Below, one piece after another: positions 22,801 through 32,916 of a stretch of 60,000 bases of DNA; position 1 is the first letter of the stretch; the number at the start of each line of letters is the position of its first letter. Below the pieces are notes generated by a model. That model made no database searches and had not been told where the DNA came from. It saw only the letters and a list, made by a program, of their open reading frames with translations. Source of the DNA: Takakia lepidozioides (lineage: Eukaryota; Streptophyta; Takakiopsida; Takakiales; Takakiaceae); contig CM060734.1 in the NCBI GenBank assembly GCA_030704615.1, forward strand, positions 9,054,001 to 9,114,000. Direction: 5' to 3'. The translations under genes were made by a program, and so were the position numbers.

Positions 22801-24541
22801 ACAGTAGTAAAGTGTGTGAATGAGAGTTTCTGGGCGGGCAGCCAAGTTGGCATACATCAGGTCCATGGAGGGGTTGAAAGGCAGAGCACTAAAGAAGGCG
22901 GCTGCCAAAGAGCCTTCCGACACCCTTGGGTTTCTAAAGATGGTCCGTTATGGGAAGAAGGTGGTGCAGGGGAAGGATTGCAGTAGGGGTGGAAAACATA
23001 CCGAGTGGTCTTGCGATATGATCATCTTGGATATTCCGGATGGAGAGCCTGTGGAAGGACTGCATGTTGTGCCGTCTTGAAACAGGTACTTCGAGGACTT
23101 TTGGAAGAAAGGATGCGGGTCTCGCCCCACATGCTTTGGACGACAGAGGGTGTGTGGTTGTCCTTGCGAGCAGAGGCAAAAAACACAGAGGCGGAGGAAT
23201 TGCGAAGTGGACCCGCCAAGAAGAGTGCCGTCCCACTTCTGAAGAAGAAGTGGGACCTGCATCAACCACATTGGGCTTCGCTCGGAAGGAAGATGGTATA
23301 CCACCATTGGCAATCGTGCTTGCATTTTCGAAGCTTTTTTGAAATGCGGGGTGCACGAATTCGAATTCTAATCGTTCTCCACTGTGTCTGCAGACGAAGC
23401 AGTTCGATCTACATACTGCTTTGTGAAGGAGAATTCGACCTTTGCTTTCCGGAAGGATGGTGTTGGTGACCCGAACTGCGACTCCATCGATTACGACGCT
23501 ATTCAACACGTCTCACGGGAAACTCCTCCCTCATAGCCTCACTTCAATGGTTCCCCTGCGCGGTTATCACGGAACTCGGAGCCATGCCGTCATCCAGACC
23601 ATTATGGCGGATCACTGACCTAGAGGCAGAGTGCTGGACCTCACTATGGAAACAAAATATGCGGATTTGGTACTATGTTGTTCATGCAATTTTTCATTAT
23701 TTCAGATTTTGCATTTCTGAGGGCGATGTGTGCATAATGAGTGGATTGATGCCATTCTCACAGGTGCCTCAATGTGGGGGTGGGCGGTTTTTCCGACCGC
23801 ACCTCTTTGCCACGAGGAGGACACATCCGTGGTGGGGATCCCATCTGGAAGGCTTCAACGAAATGTGAAGGTCCCATCGCAGCCACTGACTCCGCGGAAG
23901 CTCCTCGGACTCGAAGGAAGAGACAGTGGACATTAGGCTGAGGAGAACCCAAATACGAGTGAGTGGAATCATTGTAAGTTTGCAAAGCCTTCTGGGTCAT
24001 TCTGTTTTTCACGGGAATGTCGGATTGTGGTTCTCATTGGTCTGGGGAAGTGATTATTATGTGCAGGATTCCAAGATCTGCGTCGAAACCAGTGGCGCCT
24101 ACATTTCTTGCTAGGGAGAGTGTCCCGTTCTTTGCGAGGTCCGACTTCATGAAGAGCCCATTGAAGGAACTACTCCTTCCTAGTTATGCCAGCTAAGCTT
24201 GCAAAAGACAAGCCATTAGACGATGAGAGAATCCCAGTAAAGTAGAGCTGATTTTGGAGAGGGCTCGGGAGGACAGAAGGAAGCAGAGAGAGCTGGCTGC
24301 AGCTGAGACAGGTAGACGCGTGCGGAAGTATGTATGTGATTCCGCAGAAGAGAGTGATGCAGATAAGGAGGGCAACGACCCAACGGAGGTGAGATGGTCA
24401 GTTCCGCAAAGGGAAGATGGGATTTTTGAAAGCCTGGCCAACGACCAGTCCGCTGGACATGAGAAAGAAGATGAGGGGATGGAAGGGGAGCAGGATCTAC
24501 GACAGGATGAGGATAGTGATGATGATTTCCAAGATGGGTAG
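19875..24541 (+). pseudogene. ParB plus DPPY-methyltransferase-like gene, 3' part
   Basis: Exon-like blocks on the plus strand are separated by likely introns with GT...AG borders. A first exon ends near 19951 at GTGAGT, and the next starts after CAG near 20040 with a basic stretch. The block at 20410-20850 contains SGKMFFVWDRNHRLLAWWEY, the ParB-like NHR motif shared with 948-2264. Blocks at 20925-21148, 21248-21537 and 21820-22040 follow. Then come a Lys/Glu-rich region and, near 23005-23060, DMIILDIPDGEPVEGLHV, which looks like a decayed DPPY motif. Downstream are a VVVLAS strand and, near 23628, RVLDLTMETKYADLVL, resembling a damaged AdoMet-binding motif. The end is an acidic tail stopping at 24541. 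The order (DPPY before the AdoMet motif) fits beta-class adenine methyltransferases. Stops and frame breaks make it a pseudogene. The methyltransferase reading is tentative. Confidence 0.4.
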
Positions 24542-24659
24542 AATTATATAACTCTTTGTACATTTAAATTTTCTTCCTGAATATATAAAGGTATTTCTTT
24601 GCAGTTGAGGTCCCCTCTCCCATGTGCTTCTAAAAGACACCATCTCTGAAACCACGTCC

Positions 24660-25350
24660 TTCCCAAAACCGAAAATGCGGTGCCGCTTTTCCATGTCGAA
24701 AAAAAAAAAAAAACGGAAATGTGGCAACTGTAAATACATCGTTTTGGAAATGCGGCACCGCATTTCCATAAGCGGGACACCAACAGTAAGGTGAATTTCT
24801 TGGTTTGGACATCAGAAATCGCAGGGCCGAATGGAAATGCGGTGCCGCATTTCAATTTTGGACATGGAAGTTTGTCCATTTCCTGCCCTTTGCACGGAAA
24901 TGTGGCACCGCATTCCATTGCGCTAAACGGAAATGCGGGGCCGTGCATTCCTATGTCAATACGTTATTTCCATGTCGGATATGGAAATGCGCTGCCGCAT
25001 TTCCATTTTGGAGATGGAAGTTTGTCCAATCCCTGACCCTTGCACGGGAATGCGGGAAAGGCGGTGCCGCATTCCTTTGTCGAATACGAAATTTCTATGT
25101 CGGATATGGAAATGCAGTGCCACATTTCCATATCGGACATGGACATGCTTTGCCACATTTGAAGGTCAAATATGGGAACTGCGGTGCCGGCATTTCAATT
25201 CGAAGTATGGAAATGCCATGTCAACAAAGGCATTTCCGTTGTGGAGACTAGAATGCGGCGCCGCATTTCCTTTGTGACAAGCACAGAGGAGTTGAAGCTG
25301 TTGGACATCAATGCATGGGAACAAAGGAAATGCGGTGCCCGCATTTTCCG
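24660..25350. repeat. Palindromic GGAAATGCGG modules, cluster 3a
   Basis: At least eleven modules of about 22 bp occur near 24673, 24745, 24833, 24896, 24930, 24983, 25050, 25108, 25170, 25250 and 25328. Each pairs a GGAAATGCGG arm with a CCGCATTTCC arm around a 2-bp centre. Between them, words such as CATGGAAGTTTGTCC and TCGGATATGG repeat. Frames on both strands give Gly-Asn-Ala-Val-Pro-His-Phe-type peptides, which are artefacts of the repeat. Confidence 0.8.
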
Positions 25351-25399
25351 AACTTGGGCATGTACATGTTTCCGTTTCTTCAAATATGCATTTCCTCGA

Positions 25400-25972
25400 C
25401 CTCGTGACTCTGATAGGCGCTATATTCGTCCAGTCACCATTGCCGGTATCTAGATGGAGATGGCGCACATGAAGATACAAGACAACTATATTGGTGAGGT
25501 TCGTGAAAACATGCAGGTATTCCATGCCAGGTGGGAGATCCTCAACATCGTCGTGGTACTTGTGCGCGTCCAACACAAACCTGTTCCGGTTCTCCCTCAG
25601 TGTCAGCAATATATTCCCGGGCCCTGAAAAGTGAGTCACAAACTCTACAGCCCGATCAGGTAGGAGGTACTGTGGAGTGGGGGGTGTTTGTAAGCATGGT
25701 AGTACGACCTGACAAGCTCCCACAACAACATTCATCATGAACAGATGCACACTTCGTCTCCCTGGTCTGTCTCGCACAACAAGTATCCACTGTTGTCCAC
25801 TTTCGAGTCTCACCCAACGAGAATCCCAAAGAACTGCCCGGAAACTCGTCACCATGGGGATCGGTCCACTGAACTCCAACTCCGCCATAGTATCTCCCAG
25901 CTCCGGGATTCGCAAATGCGAGGGTCGAATTCCACTTCGTCGAATGCAGGTGGCACCATGACATGACTGCAT
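25400..25972 (-). pseudogene. Possible methyltransferase-like remnant
   Basis: A minus-strand frame reads QQWILVVRDRPGRRSVHLFM, then LLPDRAVEFVTHFSGPGNIL, then NRFVLDAHKYHDDVEDL. The THFSGPGNIL block, preceded by a proline-containing turn and followed by a polar residue ending a beta strand, resembles the FxGxG AdoMet motif of beta-class DNA methyltransferases. The frame then runs into the palindromic array. It lies head-to-head with the plus-strand gene ending at 24541. It could equally be an unrelated decayed frame. Confidence 0.25.
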
Positions 25973-26164
25973 CTTGCAACTTCAGGTGGAAGAGCAATAT
26001 CGACAAACAACTGGAGGACGATACATAAGAGAACCAAAAAATACCCCGATACTCGGGTTGTAATGCAATTTCCCCTCTCTGAAACCCACAACGGCTATTC
26101 TCACCTTCTGTACACTTTTTTCAATAAGTCCTGACGCATTTTCATTGTGACATCTTTGTTTTAT

Positions 26165-26560
26165 AGTGTACGGAAGGAAATGCGGTACCGTATTCCGTTT
26201 TGTTGTAAACTGACGGAATTGATGAACGGAAATGTGGTGCCGCATTTCCGTCCGGAGTATTCCCGTGAAACAATCCTGATGGAAAAAGGGGACCACATTG
26301 AGAGACCACATCTATATGAAGATATGGTGGAACGGAAATGCGGTGCCGCATTTCCGTCCGAGGTCCATCAGTCAATGCGTCATGACGGAAATGAATGTAA
26401 GTGAAGCCTACCTTTCAATCCTCCAGAACGGAAATGCGGCGCCGCATTTCCGTCCAACATGTAAACCATGTAACAGTGGAATGGAAATGCGGCACCGCAT
26501 TTCCGTCCAACATGTAAAACATGTAACAGTGGAATGGAAATGCGGCACCGCATTTAGTCC
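26165..26560. repeat. Palindromic GGAAATGCGG modules, cluster 3b
   Basis: Six modules occur near 26177, 26227, 26334, 26428, 26481 and 26536. The one at about 26427 is a perfect self-complementary palindrome of 26 bp with GGCGCC at its centre. The two at 26481 and 26536 lie in a direct duplication of about 55 bp containing CATGTAACAGTGGAATGG. Confidence 0.8.
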
Positions 26561-26699
26561 GAGGTACCTTTCTATTTTCCAAGACGAGCGTGGACAAGGT
26601 AAAGACCTCGGGTCCCTGCGTCCTTGATTTGCCAAAGATGGTGGTGCCCCCATTAGAGACCAATAAGGTCAGTGACCCATGGTGTGGTATTAGGAGGCC

Positions 26700-27175
26700 A
26701 TGAAAAAACAGGCCTTTGACTTGGCGGCGAGGTGGTTCCCTTGGCATGTTGATTGGCCACGCCAATCACATCGCCATAGGCGAGCATTCGTGCAAGCACT
26801 TGAAGGCCAATTTCCGGGTGAGTGGAATGAGGGGAAGCTCTTGGAGCTGGTGGGAAAGAACCTCAAGTGCAAGAGGTACCGTGTGCACCAAACCATTTGC
26901 AAGGCACTCAAGGCGGGGGTCCAAACCGCGATAATGCCACATGAAGAAAACCAAGGTAAGACGCACTTTCACTTTGTCATTGGCGTCTTTTGAATGCATG
27001 TTCATTGCGGTATGGAGTTCATTAAACATTTATAGTGTCTTTGTTGGGGCTGGATAGGAATCTTGGGAGGCTCTAATTGCAGGGGAGAGGGAAGAGCTGA
27101 AGGCGGAGATCTTCGCGAGGGGCCGTGCGGCAACTGCAGCCCGCCTCAAGAAGTGTGCGGAATCAACACACAAGT
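26700..27175 (+). CDS. Unrecognised spliced ORF fragment
   Basis: A plus-strand frame from 26700 reads LEGQFPGEWNEGKLLELVGK, then NLKCKRYRVHQTICKALKAG, and reaches a possible donor GTAAG near 26955. A second block after an AG near 27055 reads ESWEALIAGEREELKAEIFA, then GRAATAARLKKCAESTHKW, and runs into a 27-G tract. The composition and helical pattern look like real protein, perhaps the N-terminal part of a transposon-encoded protein. I cannot name the family. The start, end and intron are uncertain. Confidence 0.35.
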
Positions 27176-27202
27176 GGGGGGGGGGGGGGGGGGGGGGGGG
27201 GG
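27176..27202 (+). repeat. Poly-G tract, 27 G
   Basis: An uninterrupted run of 27 guanines, directly followed by a GCTCATG-type inverted-repeat segment. The length may be unreliable. Confidence 0.9.
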
Positions 27203-27213
27203 CGCTGCTATTT

Positions 27214-27290
27214 CATGAGCCATGAGCCATGAGCGGCATGAGCCATGAGCAGACTCGTAACTGTCGAAAAAACCATGAGCAAGATTTTTT
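27214..27290. repeat. CATGAGC heptamer cluster
   Basis: CATGAGC occurs six times, in the order TTTCATGAGCC, CATGAGCC, CATGAGCGG, CATGAGCC, CATGAGCA and, after an AAAAAA run, CATGAGCA. It is the reverse of the ends at 5903-5970 and 48570-48650, and the AAAAAACCATGAGC word also occurs near 48414. It is probably one end of a small non-autonomous element. Confidence 0.45.
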
Positions 27291-28639
27291 TTTCAGAAAT
27301 GATTGTCCAGGGGAATAGGGTTTAGGGTGTCACGGTCATTGGGGGACAAAGACCTCCCGATGAAGGAGGTTGGGCAATGTTTCTTAGAATTACATATTGA
27401 AAGGCAATGTTTTGCAAATGGTAGGGTGGTACTACTCAGTACAATGGGCATCCATTACAGCCTACCAGCCACTTCCAAAATCCACCCCCACTCCCAATCC
27501 GAAACAATATGACAAATGATGCATTGTGAGAACGATGGATGCAGTCCCAATGTGGCCGTATACATTGCATAATCAAAGCCTCCATAAGGGCAGTCGTCGT
27601 GGTTTCGCAAGCACGGCATCCTTGCAAAGGAGGCCCGGAGGACGTGTGTGTTGTCGATGACAATGACCTTGCAGACAGCAACGAAGCCCTTTGATTTTCC
27701 CTAATGGAGGAACCGGGTCCTACCTACCCACCTATCATCGTGTAACGTGTTCATCACGCCAGCGGCGGATGAACCGCTTACTCATTCTCATCCACAGTCG
27801 GCCACCTGCCACCGAAGTCCATCCCCCCGGATGGAAATTCGGCGCCGCATTTACATCGAAGGGGAGATGGATGAAGTCATCTCGAGGGGCTATAGGCCCA
27901 CCTGGCACTAACGGCCCATAGTTTGCATGGCACGGATGGAAACTGAAACAACTACATTCATGGAGCAACCAATCTTCATCCGTGCAAGTTCCTGTAAGGG
28001 GGAAATGTAAATGTGCCCTGGAGTGTAAGTGAGGAATTGCAGCGTTTGCAAACAAAATGTCATCTCCTTGCACAACTTCCTGCCTCCGCGCTGGTGCCTC
28101 CTCCATCCAGAAGCTGTTGTCATTCATCGTACTCTGCTACTCTTTTGCAAGGATGCCCTGCCGCCGCAATCTTGCTGATTGCCCTTATCATGGCCACGAT
28201 TATGCGATGTTCAAACCCAAATCAGGAGACATCATTGTCTGGCTCTCTGTTTTCACTTACGCTTCTGGAGTCAAGCGGGAGTCATTGCGCGCAATGGAGT
28301 ATTTGGAGGACTATTACCGCTTTGTCAATGCGGTCCGTGGGTGCTGCAAATTGTTGACCTCGATATACCTAGAGTCTAACCGTTTTAACTAATGTTCCTG
28401 GCACTTGTCAGTGCGAACGTTCATGTCTGCATCGAGAATATGGTAGGATCCACCCTTAGGAAAAACTGTCAGGAGATATTATTGGTTCGCCGAATTGGCC
28501 ATCATTGTCATACATACTGTCCCATGGAATCGGAGCTCCCACCTTCATGCATGTATCTTGAAACATTCTGCTGGACTTCAATGTGCAACTTCCAATCATC
28601 GATGGCCTCGGCAGTTCCAATTACGTGGTGCCAGTAAGC
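27291..28639. other. Spacer with one palindromic module and an unplaced frame
   Basis: One GGATGGAAATTCGGCGCCGC module lies at about 27831-27857. A plus frame around 28140-28390 (GDIIVWLSVFTYASGV, then AMEYLEDYYRFVNAV) looks protein-like. It may be an upstream exon of the MULE gene starting near 28640, but I could not align it to another copy. Confidence 0.3.
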
Positions 28640-31334
28640 CTTGGTCTGTCGCTATAGAGAACCTCGCACTTGCCAACTTTGTGCAGTGTTCGATGGCTCC
28701 CAATTCCTACGCTATAGTTTGCTGTCCTCCGCAACTTGGGAGAGCCTGGATCCCTAACGAGGGAGGACTTTGCAGAGTGACTGAGACTTACCTATGTTCC
28801 AAATTCAAGCTGAAACCGGGCACAGTTTATTTGGAAGAAGAAAGGAAGGATGTTCCTGGACAGGTTGATGAGACCATTGTCGTGCTAGGTGTCGACGGAG
28901 GTTGCGGAATCGAGTGGCATGTACCCCCATCAGACACCATCTTGTATTGCATTGTGGGAATGCTCATTCCCTTCCCGAATCAGTCGCTGCCCACACCATC
29001 CACAAAGGAGTCGGGAAACCGACAGGCGGCCATTGCCAACAGAGAGGTATGCAACTATAATCATTCCCGACCTGGACCATCAAGACCCTCCATAGCTTCT
29101 CGTGTGGAGGTATTCAAAATTTCAGACGAGGAAGATGATGCATGGAGGTCCCCATGTCCTCCACGCAGTCGTTCAAATCCGACATGGATGTCTCTACTGG
29201 TGCTACGCATGTACCCCCGAGCATAACTCCAACCCATTCCATTGTGCAGCTCCTACGGCAACATCACCTTGATGGTTCTCGCTCCGAGCTGGCTGCTCTC
29301 GACTATGCCAAATTTTCAGTCATGAAGGTAACGTATCTGCCTCCCGAAGTGGATGGTAATGTAATCTGTTACTTCGTCAAACAAAGCCTCAGGGATGTTA
29401 ACAGACACGGATCGAAAGCATGACGGACACCCCTGGTGTGTGACGAAGACCAGTAGCACAAAAATTGCTGATGGTGTTCGTGTATGATAGGTGGGGAAGC
29501 TGAGGTGCCTCAATCCCACCTGCTTCCACTTTCTCTCCAAAGGAGGGCGGAGAAACAAGACAGCGGGTACTTTAAGTGCGCACATTGCAAAGAACCACCA
29601 ACATGCATGTCCATGTGCAGAGCCAAGCAATATTATGTAATCCATTTGCTCCCGGACTTGACTAGAGTTGCATACACGTTGGGGTCCACTGCCACCCCTT
29701 GGCGAGAGGCAACATGCGGGAGGCTGTGCAGGAAGCACATGACATCATAAAAGAGGAGGTGAAATTGAGCCCCGGAGCCAGACCAAAGCAGATTCAGCTG
29801 AAGGCAGCCCACAAGATTGCTCTTGGCAAAATTATGTCTAAAGATGGGAAAGACCGAGTGCCTTTGAATGAAGAGGAGATGCTTGACCTGTTGGAGTCCG
29901 TGTCGCACGTTTGTAGTCCAAATGTGCGGAATCACGTCGTATCTTGCAAGCAGGAGTTCGGCCGGGGGTCGGACATGCACTCAATCCTGGAGGTGAAACG
30001 AAGGACTGGATATGACTATATCCAAGGTAGCAGGTTTCCAGGGCAAGGCAGCGAATCCGATCGTTGTTACATTTTTAAAATGTCAACGTGTGGGCCTGGA
30101 AGTGGAGTCGACTTGGTCACTCGAATGACAACTGGAAACTTGTCGAATGCTTGGGTGATGTTTGACCATCTCAAGCAAATTACAAACCATCAGTGGGTGA
30201 CCATGGGTGCGCATGTTTATGACTATCACTCGAAGAGGCTCATGACGATTGCAATCTGCGAGATGAAAGAGGAGGACACACAGTCCGATGCATCTGTGGG
30301 AGGGCATAAACGAGTAGATGGCAAGGGCGGGTTTGCCAAAGCCCAATTTCAGGGGATTCATCGCAGACAACGCTCAGGCCAACTAGGCAGCGGTGCGGCG
30401 TGTGTATGGTGAGGACCCCAATGTTCTAATGGAGGGGAAAGAGAGATCATGTGGATTCCATTGGATGCAGAGTCTATCTCACTACACTACCAAATTTGTT
30501 GCGAGCTCATTCCAAGCTGAACACCATGTCCTTTGTACGGCGTGGAAGGATGCACCCACATTTGATGACGCGGAGGTTAAGTTTGCTATCATCGAGGCTT
30601 GGTGGAACACGTCAGGTGCAGTGGAGACAACCAATCTGGGAGCCTTGCACAATTGGTTGGGGTGGTGGCATTACCGGTATGGACAGTTCAGACAGTATAT
30701 GCGGGAGGTATGATGCAAGACTTTTGCTGCAATTGTCGTTCTATTACAGACCTTTCCATTTTTCCCTCACCATTGTTTCTGTCCTTGTAGGAGCGGTGCC
30801 TGGATTCCGACACGGACATGCGGAACACAAATATGGCAAAATCAGTCCACTCCTCCTGGCGAGCGTCTTCTGCCACACATCTGGTGGATGTAGTGACGGC
30901 CACAATGGAGGACATTGACAGAGCAAGCCAGGTACTACAAGTTCCTGAGCGGGAAACAATGGGGCTTTGGGCCGGATAGGGAGGAATTGTTGGTACGAAC
31001 AGCTTCGAGGTCGAAGAATCCACTGAAATGGGCGACATCATTGCAAGAGAAGATCAAAGGGATGTCTCTGCACCGCAGAGGTGAACACCTAGAGGGGGAC
31101 GTCCGTACTCGCCCTGTGAGGCAGAGGATTGAAGAGGAGCCCGGGTGCGAAGAGGATTCCTGGAGATCCAACAGGAACATTTGGACATCACCTCGAGGTC
31201 CTGTCATGTTGCCGCACAATCTGTCTTCCAGCAGTGGAAGCCCAAGAGTTTCAAGATCGCCATCACCTTCAAGCGGGGATTCCGTGCAAGAAATTCCCAG
31301 TGCTTGCTTGCCCCAGATTCCGCCCGCTGTTATG
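28640..31334 (+). pseudogene. MULE 1 transposase, decayed, truncated by another MULE
   Basis: Blocks in order. At about 28760-28990 is a domain with GGCGIEWHVPPSD, matching GECGRKWRVLPGT in the second copy at 33880-34975. An acidic linker follows. The zinc finger with CAHCKEPPTCMSMC and, by frame change, HCHP (CX2C...HXH) is at 29560-29700. The catalytic domain runs from 29699: the first Asp is in VYDYHSKRLM, the second in a FIADNAQAN block near 30355, and CGFHWMQSL near 30450. After GQFRQYMRE an intron with GTATGA...TTGTAG borders (about 30709-30791) precedes the next exon, at a position shared with the copy at 36119-38022. Stops include TAG in place of the Trp codon after AQAN. The frame ends at 31334, where the terminus of another MULE starts. 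Confidence 0.75.
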
Positions 31335-31335
31335 T

Positions 31336-31430
31336 AGCGTAGCTACAGCGTGAGCCCAGCCCCGTGAGCCTGGGAGCTGAGCTCACGTTGTAGCTGCAAA
31401 GCGTGAGCTGAGCTCACGCTTCAAGGAAGC
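31336..31430. repeat. MULE terminal sequence (copy 2)
   Basis: It starts AGCGTAGCTACAGCGTGAGC and continues with several GTGAGC/GCTCAC inverted words, including GTGAGCTGAGCTCAC, itself a palindrome. It matches 911-963 reversed but is about 40 bp longer, through an extra internal palindromic unit. It interrupts the MULE 1 frame after codon 'AVM'. Confidence 0.65.
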
Positions 31431-31756
31431 GTGAGCGGCACAAATCTGCTGGAGAAGCAGGTCCTATAGGCGAGGATTGCAAGAAGAGGGCCTATTACCG
31501 TGGACAAAACACAGGGGGCCGCCATGCACCATGTCTGCAATGCCTGCACAAAAAGAGGAATATGAAAATGTGGCAGAATTGAGCTCAAAATGATTGACAC
31601 ACTTTATTTCAATTCACAAATAGACGCTTACAATGAATGGCATGTACATTTGCCCTGGTTCCGTGAACAAAATGTATGTGTTTGTCCTAAATGCAAAGTC
31701 TTCACACGGTAACTTGGAAACCAGCGTGGGAAGCGGGCATGGCTCGTATGTGTTCA

Positions 31757-32286
31757 AAGAGAATTTGGCGGAGCCCTACGTGAGGTTTCCCGCTGCAGAA
31801 GGGTGATGACTTCTCCGTAGCCTAGTGTGGCTTGGTGAATGAATTGGTCTCTCTTACCGTCGCAACACATAATTACGAGGTATATGTAATATTGATGCTT
31901 GCAGGGGACCCACTTCCCTCTCATGCCGAGAGCGCCCTCACGCATTGTTACAAAATCCGGACAAGTGCAAGTAGGGAAATTCCCCACGGTAACCTGATAT
32001 TCTTTGCTATGAAGAACTGAGCCAATAGACAGCACTGTGTAAATCCGTCCATACCCCGGGGCAGGGACTTCGGTGATACGAGCCACCCGAGCCTGCAAAA
32101 TTCTAGCCGATTCCATCTTGCATTCGTGATCTGCACCCGAAGCGACACGGCGCACTGTTTTTCCATCTCTTTTTGTTGGGTGGGAGTCGGCACCGGGTGG
32201 AGGCATTGCGGGAGCATGTGGCACATCTGTGCCAACAGTGCACAAGGGCACCACCTGGGACCGTGCAAGACAAAACCCTCCCTCCT
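31757..32286 (-). pseudogene. MULE 3 transposase C-terminus with intact SWIM finger
   Basis: The minus frame contains VARITEVPAPGYGRIYTV, CTCPDFVTMREG and WVPCKHQYYIYL, giving all four SWIM ligands (CxC, CxH) in frame. It ends at a stop near 31756 after RRAPPNSL. Compared with M0 it lacks the two frame-breaking indels. Its upstream side stops at the 32286/32287 junction, where a plus-strand retrotransposon fragment begins. About 11 bases present in M0 are missing there. Confidence 0.8.
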
Positions 32287-32878
32287 CTATGATGCAAAGG
32301 TGATGATGCAAAAGGACTCCCAACTTCGTTCATGGTTTCATGCGGCCTGGAACAATTTGTCAACACAGAAATTCGGGCCTGACGATATTTTCTTTAAGGG
32401 CCATGAGGCATGGAAAAACTTGCACAATTCACAAGTCATTGGTACACCACTCACCTGGACAGACAAGGAGTTCAGGGTCTTCACCAATTTTGCCATTCAG
32501 CGCTTACAGCAAGTTTTGCAGTTTAAACTTCCAGACATGGTGGGACAACATTGTATGCCCCAGAGAATTCCAGTTAGAGTTCGACCGTTAAAACACCTCA
32601 GGGGGGACGAGGATTCTGATACTACTATTTCTTCAGCGGACTCTTTTGACATGGCAGAGGACTATGCAATTTAGATGGCAGAGAAGAAGCGACGGGGGTC
32701 TCCTATGCCTGAAAGATTACCTCGATATCAGCCTCCAGAGGGACTGACATATCCAGGTAGTGTTCAATCATCTCCCTCAACCAGTGACAGGACACGGGCT
32801 CGCACACGGAGTCCTTCACGAGACTCTCAACGTCACAAGGGTGCTCGCTCACAAAGGTTTACAAATCCCAAACAGTAA
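32287..32878 (+). pseudogene. Retrotransposon aORF, C-terminal fragment
   Basis: The frame starts YDAKVMMQKDSQLRSWF, matching YDMKIMLQKDPQLRSWF of element A, and continues with FKLPDMVGQHCMPQRIPVRV. A stop (TAG) before MAEKKRRGSPMPERLP is the only break. The end is a basic Arg/Ser tail, RTRARTRSPSRDSQRHKGAR, followed by the stop near 32878. The preceding part of the same protein lies at 34976-36118, downstream on the same strand, so the two parts are in permuted order. Confidence 0.8.
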
Positions 32879-32900
32879 ACCGTGAGGACATAGCTTTTTG

Positions 32901-32916
32901 AGAGGGGGAGGGGTAA
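32901..32916 (+). other. Polypurine tract beside LTR
   Basis: AGAGGGGGAGGGGTAA directly precedes the LTR at 32917, as in element A. Confidence 0.85.

Noticed and set aside
22275-22823. Separate Lys/Glu-rich gene
   Set aside because: Better explained as a charged linker block of the ParB/methyltransferase-like locus. No independent start or domain is visible.
24544-25277. ORFs rich in Gly-Asn-Ala-Val-Pro-His-Phe
   Set aside because: They are read-through of the palindromic modules, equally open on both strands.
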